Source: Paraphysomonas bandaiensis
Lineage: Eukaryota > Chrysophyceae
Length of the DNA: 64,000 nt
NCBI GenBank assembly: GCA_965644295.1
Contig: CBFFRP010000431.1
Location: forward strand, 186,001-250,000
Reading direction: 5' to 3'
Below, one piece after another: positions 11,183 to 24,127 of this stretch. Position numbers and translations under genes: made by a program. The notes below the pieces were generated by a model, which did no database searches, had not been told where the DNA came from, and saw only the letters and a list, made by a program, of their open reading frames with translations. Numbering within the stretch: the first letter of the stretch is position 1; each line of letters opens with the position of its first letter.

Positions 11183-11890
11183 AAGAATTTTGACGGTACT
11201 AAAAATTGAAATTACGCATGTGTTTACGTAATTACTGAATAAATATACCAATATATTGCAATAGTATTGTTGGTCAGATTGAAACGACTCCATCAATAAT
11301 ATTGATGGGACGCTATCTAACAATAGTATTGCAATATATTGATATATATTGTTCCCTAGCCCTGCTTGCTGCTTGAGATCTTGAGACGTATAAAGTGATT
11401 ACTGGTAAGGTGCAATGGTCGCATAATATTTGTGGTTACAAAATTGCCTTATGCGACGATGTATATATGAAAACACACAATTACAACTTGATTACTTAAA
11501 TAGTTTCGACCTGATTGGTGGTCGTTGTATGTGTAAGTAAATATATCAGTAATATCTTAAGTCGACGATAGCTCAAGATGCTGTTCTATATAGTTTGCTT
11601 TATTCGTAAAAGATAATTGGATATCAATAACACATACATTATTTAATAGCCGAGTGATGCTATACATGCCAATGTCATGAGATGTAGAATAGGCATTATA
11701 TTCTACGCAATGTTAAAGGTTGAGTGACTGCAGTGCAGAGTAATATGGAGTTTAGCAAGAGTTGATATCATTTAGCCGATAAGCTACGATACAGAAAATA
11801 CTTGTATACTGCTGTACATGGCAAATACAACTATCCTACCAGTCGTTGTTAAAAAAACTCCTACCCAAAACCTTGGATCGGAAGCCTACT
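11183..11890. repeat. Intergenic with nested inverted repeat
   Basis: No gene seen. Imperfect 25-bp arms at about 11249-11273 and 11318-11342 (ATATATTGCAATA...) enclose a perfect hairpin, CCATCAAT-AAT-ATTGATGG, at 11290-11308. The roughly 95-bp unit could fold as one structure and resembles a small non-autonomous inverted-repeat element. An exact TATACTGCTGTA lies at 11805-11816. Confidence 0.5.
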
Positions 11891-13218
11891 TTATTCCTTT
11901 AAGGAATCAATCCAAGCTCTCCTTAGTCTTTCCCTTTCATCTTCAGACAAGAGTAAAACGGCTTCTGAGGACATTGCAATTTGAAGTCTCCTAGTTTTTA
12001 ACGCTTTGGCCTCCTCATCATATAAACGCTTCTTGCTCATAGCATAGTCGATTTGGGTTGAAAGTAGTTGCATTTGCCTCTGAGCATACTCCGATTCGTT
12101 GTATTGAGGTGAAGATGACAGTAACCGTTTAACTGCTAAAATCTCCTCTACGTCCTCCTCCGTGAATGTCTCGTCATCATCACAACTTTCCACTTCTGAG
12201 CGTACAGGAGACACTGGTCTTAATCCCATTGAACTGCAAGATGCTGACATCTCCAGACGCCTGCTTCCGAAGTAAGTAGACTTTGATTCCCACACAATGA
12301 AGCAATAAAATAGAGGAATATTTTTAGAACGGCCGCGAGAACCTGACACCTATTGTATTAGGTAAGCGTGGTATCATCAGCTGTACTTACCAATAAAATG
12401 GTCAAAACATCTTACTCTTCGAGCTACGAGTCCTTCCGGTTCGGCTGGCCCAGATGAACCAAGTCTCTGGATTAAAGTATCATGTAAATTGCGATAACGA
12501 GTTCGCAACTCAAATAATTCTTTAGCACTAGTAAAAGATGTCAAATGCGGATGAATATTTGCCAATGCAAGAGCTGCTTCGGAACCCACGCATTCCTCAC
12601 TAAATATACAGCTATCAATGTCATCTTTGATAGCGTTTGCAATTGATATCAGCTGTTCACCAATTACAGTCCTCCATCCAGATATACCGTCCGTATCAGT
12701 GGGATCTTCAGTGTCTAATTGTCTCCAAAATTGTTCAGCCTCAGGTGCCACAAGTAGCCATGCAAATAATGCAGTCTTGTTCGCGTGTGCATTGCCTGAA
12801 CTCACCGGATTTCTGCCTCTTACCAACTTGTTGAAAGGTAACAAAAGAGCCGATTTAAGCATACGTAAATGAACATCATTACTTGTGGCAGTTCGTAACG
12901 CCTCTTCAAAACATGCTTTTTCTTCAATATTAAATTTTAATACATTGATTGAAAATTTTTGGGTAATAATTTTAAATCTTTTAATATTTTTATAATTCTG
13001 ATTGTGCTGTTGGTTCTTCCGGTCATTGAGACCGTTTTCGGTAATGATTCCAAACCCGTTATAAAATCAGAACTACAATTTATAGGTAGTTTATTGATTT
13101 TATGTATATATGTACGTACTTCAGTTGGATCAGTTGTGTCTATTATTAAGGGGTTGGTTTCATCAGAATCAATAGATTCATCTTCACTAAGATCATCAAA
13201 ATCAGATGGTATATCCAT
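11891..13218 (-). CDS. Unknown protein, acidic N-terminus and coiled-coil tail
   Basis: Proposed exons 13120-13218, 12391-13006 and 11891-12342 give 388 residues. I do not recognise the family. The first 33 residues are very acidic (DDLSEDESIDSDE). The middle is mostly helical, with FNKLVRGRNP, LFAWLLVAPEAEQFWRQL and LANIHPHLTSFTSAKEL. The last 150 residues contain an acidic block (CDDDETFTEEDVEEIL) and a charged helix ending DERERLRRAWIDSLKE. The start is the ATG at 13218; the longer frame begins with TTG. The first intron (113 nt) is longer than its neighbours and its acceptor is the weak point of the model. The gene lies among transposon relics and could be a transposon-associated accessory protein rather than a host gene. 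Confidence 0.55.
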
Positions 13219-14060
13219 TGGTTTGTTATTTTTCAAGTGATTTGTTAAGATGAGGTTAGTATATGGGTGTAATATGATGAATGTTCTTGTTCTTGTAATG
13301 TATGAAACTATGAGTATCTTCAGACCACATATTTCTGAGATTTCAGAGCAGTACGGAGGTATTTTGAAGGGTAGGTTTTCAAAAAGGTAGGATTTTAGGG
13401 TAGGATTTTAGGTAGGTTTTGTTTGTTAAGAATGAGTGTACATGAATCCTATCCTCTATTTACAATCAAAACTGGGGAAAACAGGGTTTGAGTTTATAGT
13501 ACACCAGTACACTATATATATAAAGTATACACGAATTTTCTGCAATAAAAAATAGGACAATTTCCCCTGCAGAACCCTTTCAACGTCAGTTGATGGTTCT
13601 TATTCAACTTATCATTTCTATAAAACCCCTAATTTTCGAACATAATATCAAGAATTTTTGTTATTATCCAGATATTTTTACTGCAATTAGGTAAACATTG
13701 TTAGTATAATATGTACGCATGCTCATATGTACGCATGCTCATACATCAGCTCTGTATATACTAGTAGCTTATATATATATATATGGATGGAAGACTCTGA
13801 GTAGAGTTTACTAGACGAGACAAGAGATATCAGTCATGTATTAACTGAACACAACATCACATACAGTGTATTAGATCAAAGTCATTCATATCTTCCAATA
13901 GTTTTATTATTAACTACAACACTCCTATATATACATACATAGATATCAACTATCATGAATATCATACAAGTGATTAGATAGTAACATGGATTTATATCAA
14001 CATTCAGATTATATATTTGACTAAGAGATCATTCATTCATTTGAATATATACACCATACA
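13219..14060. promoter_or_regulatory. Intergenic, upstream of cyclase and unknown gene
   Basis: No ORF of note. It contains short GGTAGGATTTTA-type tandem repeats near 13370-13425, a duplicated CATATGTACGCATGCT near 13715-13745, and a TA run at about 13770-13783. It serves as the divergent upstream region for the unknown minus gene and the plus cyclase gene. Confidence 0.4.
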
Positions 14061-17000
14061 ATGGATGGGTCTTCCGCATCATATGAAAATACACTCAAAT
14101 CTTTTTGTCCCAAACTATTAATCTCAAAGTTAAGACACAGACGTCATCGAAGATTAAAAGTAGAAGGAAAAATGATTAAAGCAGCTGTATTACTAGCTGA
14201 TATATCAGGATTCACAAAGCTTTCTGGAGATCTTTGCTTGAATGGGACACATGGATTGGATGACTTAAGACAGGCGACGAGCAGTTTTCTCAGTAAATTT
14301 ATTTCTATAGTATATGCATATGGTGGAGATGGTGAGTGATCACAACTTTATATGACTGAGTAACGAAGATGTGCAGTGCTAGCATTTGCAGGGGATGCAC
14401 TGATATGTATGTTTTGGGTCCACGGTGGGAAAGATAGCGCCGAATATCATGATGTTTGTCGACAGGCTATAGAGTGCGGATATATCTTGAAAGACCATTG
14501 TACTGACAAACTGACTGCCCATATAGCTGTTAGTTTTGGCGAACTGTGCTTTGCATTCCTTGGGGGACATAATAATGACTGGGTGTATGTGGTAAGTGGA
14601 GAGTGCATGCTAGACCTTTCTCCGTGCATAGATGAGGCCATGCCTCGACAACTTGTGGTCTCTCCTGGATGTTATGTTGCGCTCCATCAGAGTGACATAT
14701 CACGTATTGGTGCCCGTCGTTTACCCTCTGGCAATATACTTATTGAGAGTATACGTGACTTAGACAAGGCTAATATCACTTCCGCTGTAGCGGAATCTTC
14801 GACCCGACCTGGTTTTATAAAACGATTTGGTTCCTCCATGGTCAGTGTTGCTAGCTCTGGCTTGGAAGTAGATGACGAAATGGAAAATTCAGTGACAAGT
14901 GAGGACCCTTCCACCGGCTACGTACAACACATACTAAAGTTTCTTCCACATCCGGTTGTTTCTTCTCTCTCAGCTGGGTATTTCCATGGCATGTCTGAGC
15001 TGCGGGTGGTTACTACCATGTTTTTGAAGCTAGATTCATACAATGTCGTGCTGCATAGAAATCTAACCAGTTTACAAAGATTCTTTAGTCGTGCACAAGA
15101 GGCTCTAGCGGCATCTGGTGGGTGCCTTCGGCAGTTCTTGATAGACGACAAGGGGTGTGTGATGATAGCTCTATGGGGTGTGCCGTCCGCCTCGTTCGCA
15201 AACAATTCAGCCAGAGCTGTCTATTGTGCATCGTCCATTTCTTGCATGGCCAGACAGTTGGACCATATATGCTCTGTTGGAATTACGACAGGGAGCGCAT
15301 TTTGCGGAACGATTGGCTCAGCACTGAGACAAGACTACACGGCCATAGGGAATTCTGTCAATATGGCTGCGCGGCTAATGGGTAAAGCTCGCGGAGGAAT
15401 ATTAGTGGACTATGCAACACAATCTACTCTTCCCGACATAGTTAAAACATATCTCGATATAAGTAAGCCCCTGCAACTTAAAGGATCTACTGAACCCGTT
15501 ACGCCGTTCGTCGTTCGCATGGAGGATCTTGATGGGGAAAGTCTAGAGGATTTATTCAACCGTGTCCTCAAGACGTTTTCTGCACATCAACGGGATGAGA
15601 CACTAGATAACCCGGAAAATAGTGATTCAGACTCTCATAGACCAATGGTCTACGCTGCCACAGACTCGCGTACTTTACGAACTAACCTAAATGAGGATAT
15701 TGTGGACAGTCTGCATCGTGCGATGGATGTACTATTAGAACGAGGATACGGAGGAAGTCAGCACCGACGGTCTTCTATGAGTGACAGATATTCTGATGAT
15801 GGATATGGAAATAAGATGCAGTGTATAGTGCTGGAGGGCAGTCAGGGCATGGTGAGTGTTCTGCTGTGTAATAAATAACGCTAACGCCTTGAGTGCAGGG
15901 AAAAACGGAAGTTGCGAAATATTTCAGAAAGCTCTCTCTGGATCTCAAGATTCGATGTTTCTCCATTCGAGCTCATGCGAATGAGGACAAGATAAACTAT
16001 GGAGTTATGCGCCGTCTCTTTACTACCATTGTAGGGGAAGACCTTCAAACTTCTAAAAATAGAAAAAATGCTTCTCTGGAGCTTCTGCGGCGCACGTATC
16101 CGTATCTCAGTGTAGATGACATTATTACTCTCAAATTCCCTGTTCTGAAGATGGCCTTGGGGTTGAAGTGGCACCTTTCGCTTCGTCGACCACCATTGCT
16201 GCCTCACCAATCACTCAATATAGACATAGGAGATGTGATGACTATGCGATCGACCTGTGCCAATCTATTAGTTGATATTATGGAAACACTATTGCAGGGC
16301 TGTCCATCAACTATTATCCTGGAGGATGCCCATTACTGTGATCAGCTCACGTGGAATACACTCCACGTCATGTCTAACACTCTCTGTGCACCCCTAACTG
16401 CTCTGATAACAGCCCGTAGGGTAAGCATTGAAGAGATGCTGATACCATCTCTCGTGCAATCTACACCCCGAGAGCTGCTTACATCTCCAACACATGGGGG
16501 TCTTTCGAGAGGTGGTAGTCGACTGAGGAAAGCACGAGGCTTTCGCATAAGGAAAACCCCTGTTATGATAGCAGTGGAGGCCCTTCTCTCAAGTGGTGAT
16601 GCTGACAGCAAGCACGCTAACTTTCGATTAGTGCTAACAGATATTACATTAGAGCAGACAAGAAGGATATTAGAACTGGTGTTGGAATCTTCTCAGGTAA
16701 CCATCCTGTGTAATGTGTTGAATAATGTATAACGTGGTTGCAGATTACTGATAGTTTTGTCGCTTTGGTGAATGAGGTCTCTACCAGGAATCCTTACTGG
16801 TGCAAGACCATCGCAGAATTTGTCAACCTTGTCGGTATTGAAAATTTTATGAAGAGTATAGAGAGCTGCGGTGCCTTGACAACCATATCTGATATTCGTG
16901 GTTCTGCCAGTGACGATGATATTGATTCCGATGAGTTTGAGTGTGAGGATATGGGGTCCTCGAATAAGTCGCGGTGCCCATCCAATTCAACCTATTTGCG

Positions 17001-17799
17001 CTTACTTGTGACTTGCATGATGGATAACCTCACGATCACAGAACAAATTGTTTTAAAGTTCTCCAGCGTAATTGGACAGCGTTTTGCCGGAATTTTATTG
17101 TACCGAATTCTTCCAGATGATACAAGATCTAGAAGCAAACACGCTTTGAACGTTCTTGTGAAGAGGAGGTTTATTGTTCGAATTCCTGGAGACACTCCGT
17201 TGTACTCGTTCCAGAACTCGTACATTAGGGAAGTTGTCTACAGTTTTATGCCTCCGAGTGATGCCGCTGTTTTGCATGCCAATATTGCCAGGGAAATTGA
17301 AGATATTTATTCTCCCGGACTTGAAAGCCATTATGATATGTGCGTCTCATATCATTTGATTGTTATTAGGTTTACGCTTTGTTTATGTAGGTTAATTTAC
17401 CACTCTTTAATGGGAATGCAGAAAAGTTCATTTGATAGTACTTTTGATGACGTTAACCAAAGGATGGAGGTTTCGAAGGAGTTAAAAAGGAAAGCGTTTA
17501 AGTACGCTATGAAAGCTGCTGCGCTCGCAACTGCAAATCATTGTCTGCACGATGCGATGGATTATTTACAATTTTCCGAATCTATCGCCGAGCTGCCAGA
17601 GCAATTAATAAAGATTGTCAGTGCTACAAATGATACTATGTCTGAATTACAAACAACCCTAATGAAGTCAGACTCGAAGGATTCCAATTTAGATTTTAAC
17701 GAGTGGGAGCCGGATGGGACTGAGTTGTCTGATTTCAGACAAAGGATACAGAAAAAGTTAATAATTATGTCAGAAGACAGTGGTGATGAGGAAGGATGA
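14061..17799 (+). CDS. Soluble adenylyl cyclase (ADCY10-like)
   Basis: Four exons (14061-14331, 14377-15851, 15899-16696, 16744-17799) give 1,199 residues. The protein should make cAMP from ATP in the cytoplasm or flagellum. Class III domain C1 has both metal-binding aspartates, LADISGFT (Asp47) and FAGDAL (Asp97), at almost the same numbers as human sAC. C2 has DDKGC (Lys349) and DYTAIGNSVNMAAR (Thr412), the adenine-recognition Lys and Thr. A P-loop, GSQGMGKT (578-585), is assembled across intron 2 and starts the NTPase module typical of ADCY10, followed by winged-helix and TPR-like helices. It is about 400 residues shorter than human ADCY10 at the C-terminus. The Lys of human KFAGDAL, near the bicarbonate site, is Ala here (LAFAGDAL). 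A 640-bp part of exon 2 is duplicated at 10539-11182. Confidence 0.92.
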
Positions 17800-18070
17800 T
17801 ATGCACAAATTGTTTGATTACTTGCTGTCTATGTGTGGATGATTACGTTGTGATAGAAAGTTTTAACATACTGCAATATATGTATTAGAAATATGTATTT
17901 TTGTGTGTGCAGTAATTTTAAACTTTTTCGAAGCTCTTATTTACACTCTCCTGTTGTGCTATACAACAAGTATTTATCACCAATTATATATAATTATATA
18001 TTACAGTAGTATTGCAATTTCGAAGTGTATAGCTATATGCAACTGACTTAACTCCACGTTGTACGAAGCA

Positions 18071-18130
18071 GTACATATTCTGACTCCTACACGCCTATTG
18101 CTGATTGCTCATAATAAGACATTCACTACT
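18071..18130 (+). repeat. Dispersed repeat family B, short copy
   Basis: TTCTGACTCCTACACGCC, TATTGCTGATTGCTCATA and AGACATTCACTACTT match the terminal part of family B seen at 9921-9964 and, reversed, at 35600-35650. Confidence 0.55.
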
Positions 18131-19562
18131 TACTTCTATTCACACTTAGTATACTTAGTTATTTTATATTTACCTACTTACAATAGTAAAATATCATTTT
18201 ATGCACTAGTACCAACATTGCTTTTCAACAATATATACGAACTTGCTACAAACTACAAAGGACTCAAGTTCATGTGTAGGAGTTGGTTGTATTCGTACTG
18301 AACTTTTTGTCAACGCTTTATGTGTTTTTGGTCTGAATTGGGTTCGACAGTATGTTCAAACTAGCACCTGGAAGATATAGTAATTCAACTTCAACATTTA
18401 GTTTGAATATAAACTACTCCTATCTTAATTATGATATTAACAGTCCTTTGTATGTGACTTCAGTATATTACACTATTTAGGGAAACCACAATGATGAGCC
18501 AACAATCAAAAGCAGAACATCGAACACTCCATGTTGTATTCCATCTTTCGTCTGATATAGATGATCATTTTCTTCATAACCAGGAATTCGAAATAACTTC
18601 AGCAATATTACTGGAGAATTCGTATGCCACATCTTATGCTGAAGGTGATTTGGAGTAGTGGTACCCAGTCCTTTCAGAAATAGAATTGTGCTTATCAGAA
18701 TCGTGTGCACCATATCATACACACAGCATTTTATTCAGGGGCACTGGCAGAGGTTACGAGCGTATATATTAATATGAAGATGGTGCCGTCAACAACTACG
18801 AATTTCAATACCTTGCAGTTGCTACTCTCTCGGCACCATTATGTGGTAGGGGTAAAGAAATTTTCCCATGTACGATTGTTTGTTCCTATTAAGCGGTTTA
18901 ATCAATTATTCTGTTGCGATTTGCCCCTGATAGTGAAGATCCGAAGATCCTCTTTCTACAAATAGTGACATAGTTATAAAATGCATAGGAAAAATTTATT
19001 CAATTTGTAAAAATTGTTACTCTGAGTAACATCAGAATAAGCCATAGCCTGTACATATAATACACTCTCTCTTGTTATATTGGAAATTCCAAGAGGATAT
19101 GTGAGATGGATATGGAGATGGAGCGATATGCGTATGGATGGTTGTTGTATCAGCTACACATCTCAACTGCCAATATATACGTGAAAATACGTACCTACGT
19201 AATGAGCTGATATGTACAGCAGCAGTGTAGTGTATGCAGTGCAGCGGTACAATAGAGATGCATGCTGCTGCATATGATGTATATGTATGTATTATATATA
19301 GCTTGTCTTGGTGGGTGGTGCATCACCGGCATACGGTTGATACGGGCGTCAGTCCAGACCATTCCCACACTACCCCATCAATAAGGGAACAATATCCCTG
19401 TATTTCCACACAAAAATATCGCACTTCTCACAAAATATCCCTATTATTTTCATAAAGAATGATTATTGGTTTATATCCACGTCACCTTCACTACATCTCA
19501 CACCAATCAGCCACTCCCTCCATCACAGTCGACACACTCTGTCCAAGGTGTTCCTTTACATA

Positions 19563-19604
19563 CATAGGCACATATAGGCACATATAGGCACATAGAGGCA
19601 CATG
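19563..19604 (+). repeat. 10-bp tandem repeat, about four units
   Basis: The unit CATATAGGCA is repeated with one substitution in the last copy (CATAGAGGCA). Confidence 0.7.
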
Positions 19605-19672
19605 TACATACTCTCCTTATAATTTCATTATTAACTGCATTATCTCATATATAAACATACATCACAATTACA

Positions 19673-20213
19673 ATGAAAGATTTCAGACCATCTATACGTG
19701 TTCTTTATCGTGGGAATCTAATTGCTCTAACAGGAGCTAGTGGTGTTATTGTTTATAGCACTCATATCGGTAATAAACTATTAGGATGCTCATCGAGCTC
19801 AAGAGGACACAGTTTATCACAATATCTCAAATCTAGTACTGAAAAGGAATATTTTAATACATTTTTGAATCAGTTACATGAAGTTAACTTCGATATGAAG
19901 TCAAGTGATACCTGTACAGTACGTACAAGGTAACAGGACCCTCTCTCTATATATAACTAACTAACCGTATGTGTATAGGTGTGATATACCGATAGTCATA
20001 CAATCAAACAATATCGTTATGCATAAATGCATACAACAAAACATTATTAAGAAAGATATGGAAAATGACTGTCAGAATAGTTTATTGGCAGTAACTTATG
20101 GAACATCTTTTGATGAGATGAGTTTCAGTGATGCTTTTGAGTATGCTGCAGTGGAGTGGATGCCTGAGCAACCGTCTTTGTATAGTAGATCGACAAGTGT
20201 ACGTGTTCGATAA
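19673..20213 (+). CDS. Small protein of unknown function, two exons
   Basis: Exons 19673-19929 and 19979-20213, split by a 49-nt intron (GTAACA...ATAG), give 163 residues. I do not recognise it. The N-terminal half reads like a small alpha/beta domain (IRVLYRGNLIALTGASGV, then a Ser-rich SSSSRGHSLSQYL). The second half contains DIPIVIQSNNIVMHKCIQQ and ends in a polar tail. No signal peptide, membrane segment or Cys/His cluster is seen. Support is the clean splice junction with matching phase (AG|G), an intron of the usual size, and a typical start context (ACAATGAAA). It lies just upstream of the Copia insertion and may have lost distal 3' sequence to it. Confidence 0.55.
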
Positions 20214-20614
20214 GTATATGTGTTCGGAATCTTTATATCAACACTTCCATATTCATGTTTGATATACATTCCGTTAAAATTGTTTTCTATACTGGCAAGT
20301 GCCTGTCGGTGTACGAGTTGATTTCGTGGTTTAAATATGTACTAGTACTGTTGTAGTGATTTTCGATTGTTATTCTTTTTATGTGATTTATTTTGTTGTT
20401 TTGCTACACTATTGCCTACACTAATGTTTATTAATAAATTACGACGAATTATCTGATCAATTATCGAAAACTATACATGGTAAGTTGTAATCTATAGGAA
20501 ATATTTTAACAATTCCCGCTACCTCGCATTAATTACGCTGGTTTGATTATCTTTTAGCGTAAAATTTGTTGTATTCAGTATTATATTATAGTTGTATGAT
20601 TAACTTATAGCTTC
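20214..20614. other. Short AT-rich spacer before Copia insertion
   Basis: The 3' flank of the small gene. Nothing recognised. Confidence 0.6.
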
Positions 20615-20619
20615 TATAG

Positions 20620-20884
20620 AATAAAGAATTGATCTTTATAATAGTAAAACAATGTTGTGATTATTAGAGTGTAAGTAATGAACACGATAGAGTGAAAATT
20701 ATGAATAACAATATAGAACGTACTATCATGCACAACGGAATAGTTAGAAGTGTAACTGATAATGACGACGTTATGATGACAATCACGTATCTTCGACAGA
20801 TACTCTCTCTAATTCAGTTCATGGTTTATTTCATTGAATATTATAACTCACAGATACAATCATGTATTAAGCTGAATCCTAATA
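20620..20884 (-). repeat. 3' LTR of the Copia element
   Basis: Matches 26095-26359 base for base as far as I can read. On the element's strand it begins TATTAGGATTC and ends CTTTATT, not the usual TG...CA. The tract TGAGGGGG directly upstream (minus strand, about 20887-20900) fits a polypurine tract. Confidence 0.93.
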
Positions 20885-21084
20885 CGCCCCCTCAATGAAA
20901 TAATCAGTGAACCGTAGATAATAGAGAGAATATGAACTTGTGCACACTGAGCGTAAAAACCAGAGTAGCAGTCACTATCCAATAACAAGCGAACTGCAGA
21001 GATGCTGTATTGTGAGACCATCCTTCTAGTCCAGCATCATGTATTGAATAAAAGTAAAAAAAAATGGTAAAAACTCCGTGTAAC

Positions 21085-24000
21085 TCAAACTAGCCACCTA
21101 GGTCGCTTGTGGCTTGTTAATTGTGATTTAGGGGTCTCTGATATTGTTGATCGCTTTCTGTTGTTGCTGGATGGGATGTCGAATCCAGCTCCCCCCATCA
21201 ATGTAGTTCGCAATTGAAGAAAATTAGTGGCTCCTAGTGGTTTCGTGAGAAGATCGGCTAACATTGACGTGGTGGGAATATGGTCAACAGTCAATTGGTT
21301 TTCGGCAATATTTTCTCGAATGAAATGATACCGTATCGCAATATGTTTCGTACGACGATGATGAGTAGGATTGTAGCATAATTGGACTGCCCCTTTATTA
21401 TCGCACCAAATAGTTGTTGAGAATGGAAGTTTGAAACCAATTTCTGATAATAAAGAGCGTAGCCATAATGCTTCCTGAGCTGCTGACGATAGAGCCATAT
21501 ACTCAGCTTCAGTAGATGACAATGCCACAGTTGTCTGTAATCGAGATTGCCATGATATAAGACAATTACCTATGAAGAATGTAAAAGCTGTAGTGGACCG
21601 TCGAGTGAGGTGACACCGTGCCCAATCGCTATCGCAGTATCCTGATAATGTTATGTGGGATCCAGAATATATCAATCCTTGCTTAGCAGTGCCTTTGAGA
21701 TACCTAAGAACATGTAACGCAGCATTACAGGTAGTTAGATTAGGCATATCAGAAAATCTGGCAAGAGTATTGACTGCATAAGCGATATCCGGTCGAGTGC
21801 ATACAGCTAGATACATCAGGGAACCTATGAGTTCCTTGTAGGGGAAATTCTGAACATAACTTTGATTTGACTCTGAAAGATGATTGTATTCATGTAAATC
21901 ATAGTTGAAAGACAGTAACATAGGTGTTGACATGGGTTTACTGTCGGACATGTTGAATTTGTCCAGTAGTTTTCTGACATACTGCTCCTGACTGAGAGTT
22001 GTGATATTTTTGTCAAAATCTTGATGAATGGAGATGCCCAAGTAATAATCTAGGAGTCCGAGATCCGTAATTTCGAACTTTTTGGATAAATGGTCTTTGA
22101 ATTGTTGGATATCAGTGTCGGATGTGGATGCTATAATAATATCGTCCACATACATGGCTATTAGCATAATCCTGCCATTAATCTGCTTTTTGAATATACA
22201 CGGGTCAGATATTAGTCTGGTGAAACCCATATCTAGCATAAAATTTGTACAGCACTTATACCAGTTAAGACCTGCTTGCTTTAGACCATAGATGCTTTTC
22301 ATCAGTTTGAGGACTTTTCCGTCAGGGACGTCCATGCCAGGAGGGGGATGCATGTATATGTCCTCTTCGAGGTCAGCATTGATGTACGCAGTTGTGAAAT
22401 CGATTTGGTGCAATTTGAGTTTCATAATAGTCGAAAGGGCAATAATTGTACGTAGTGATGTAGCCTTCGCGACGGGGCTGTATGTGTCATTGTAATCGAT
22501 GCCTTGGATTTGAGTAAAACCCTGTGCGACTAGTCGAGCCTTGAATTTGATATCATTCTGTTTTCTTTTTATTTTGAATATGAGTTTCCCCTTTATGGCT
22601 CTTGCTCCAGGTGGTAACGCAGTGTATCTCCAGCACCCTTTCCTCTGAAGAGTGGATATTTCTCTATTGATAGCATCGATCCACTGCTGTTTATATTTAC
22701 CTGAAATAGCATCTTGAACACTCTTTGGTGTATCGGTTAGCTCGTCAATGTCATCGCAATTACTGATAGCATGCATAACAATATCAATATTGTTTGTATG
22801 TAATTTTGATATACATTGTGTGTCATGTGCCATATGATTTACTACATGTTTAGCATTTACATCACATGTATATACACCATCACCAAGTTTATGTATATTT
22901 ACAATTACCCGTTTCCTGGCCATTCTCTTGCTTCGGAGAACACTCTTTTTACCAGCTAAAAATTGCTGTTTTGCTGTAGCACGGACCTTACTTGGCCCTT
23001 CAGGTGTATCCTGATTTTCCCAATCTCCCGATGAATCAGCAGGCTTGTTGCAGCGTTTGGCCACACGCTGACGCACACGATCCACTTGACCGTGTGGTGC
23101 CGGATTCGGCACTAGATTCCCATTGAATTTTTTCGGAGGGCGAGTCTTCGCTATCTTTGCATCGGAGTGGGTAGGTTCACACCGATGGCTGCTGATTCTC
23201 TCCTGCGCGGCATCATGATGTCTTAGATTCACGCCACTCCCCCTGGAAGTAGCGTCTGGCGCTGGAGATCCATTAACTGTATCGGGGTCTCGATCTGATT
23301 TGCTGGATTTATGTATTGGATTTTTCGATCGAGAAGTATTACATTTGAGACCAACTGCTTTGAGTTCAATGTAGTCTTCAGTATACTTTTCGACGTCTGC
23401 AGCATGAATGGGGTCTTCGAGCTGGATGAGTCGTGTCTTGTCACCGCTGTCGTCCACTAGACCACGATACGCTGCGATTAATCCTTTTCTGAGCTTTATT
23501 TGAGTCGTTACATATGTTAATCCATCGTCTGGATCTACATGAGCTAGACCTATGAGATATTTGAAACTTTCTACTGTCCTGGAGGTCTCATTCTCTCTGA
23601 AGATCTCATTTATCTCCTTAAAATATCTCTTATCCGCTGGTGGAACACATTCGTTGAAAAATACATGTCCTGATATAACAAAGTCTCTTAATGCGGGAAC
23701 GAAGACTATATATCCAGGACCATCCTCTCGATAGCCCATAAAATACCCAGGCCAGCTATGTCTGTCCCAATTGTTCTTTCGGAGACTGGAATCGATATTC
23801 ACAAAGCATTTACATCCCCATATTCTGGCATAACTCAAGTCTGGTATTTCGTTTTCGATAAACTGAAGTGGAGACATAAATCCTTTAGCTGTTTGACACG
23901 GTAACCTGTTCTTGATGTGTATTGTCGCCTTTGAGGCTTGTTCCCAGAAATTCGGTGGGAGTCCAGAGTCGATAAGGCTGCTGAGTGCTCGTTCTTTAGT

Positions 24001-24127
24001 TGTCCGCCATGATCGCTCTTGGAATGGGTTATCCTCGGGGGTATACGGGGAGTTGAAAGTCCATGTAGCCCCTATTGATTGAAGATACTCTAAGACTTTT
24101 CTTGATACCAGCTCCTTCCCGCCATCC
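21085..24127 (-). pseudogene. Copia pol: integrase end, reverse transcriptase, RNase H
   Basis: Open frame in a different phase from the upstream gag-integrase frame. It starts in the integrase core (DGGKELVS, about 24126) and continues with TPEDNPFQER, holding the third catalytic acidic residue. A charged linker follows, then a Copia reverse transcriptase with IYGLKQAGLNWYK and the catalytic YVDD, then RNase H with DSDWA, SSTEAEYMALS and WCDNKGA. It ends near 21085. Only the frame break separates it from the first ORF. Confidence 0.93.

Larger units (their letters stand above)
17800..19672. other. 1.9-kb intergenic region
   Basis: No recognised gene. Positions 18071-18130 carry a short copy of repeat family B. 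Open frames around 18480-18960 on both strands match nothing I know and lack good exon borders. A tandem array of about four 10-bp CATATAGGCA units lies at 19563-19604. A near-match to the recurrent motif (TGTACAGCAGCAGTG) lies at about 19212-19226, 450 bp before the next start codon. Confidence 0.5.

Noticed and set aside
10308-11231. 307-codon plus ORF that could be a functional cyclase
   Set aside because: Its first part is antisense to transposase debris and the rest is a truncated exon copy. The C1 domain and P-loop are absent and a 2-bp insertion breaks the parental frame.
18477-18965. Paired short ORFs on both strands as a gene remnant
   Set aside because: No recognisable motif, no convincing splice sites, ordinary AT-rich composition.
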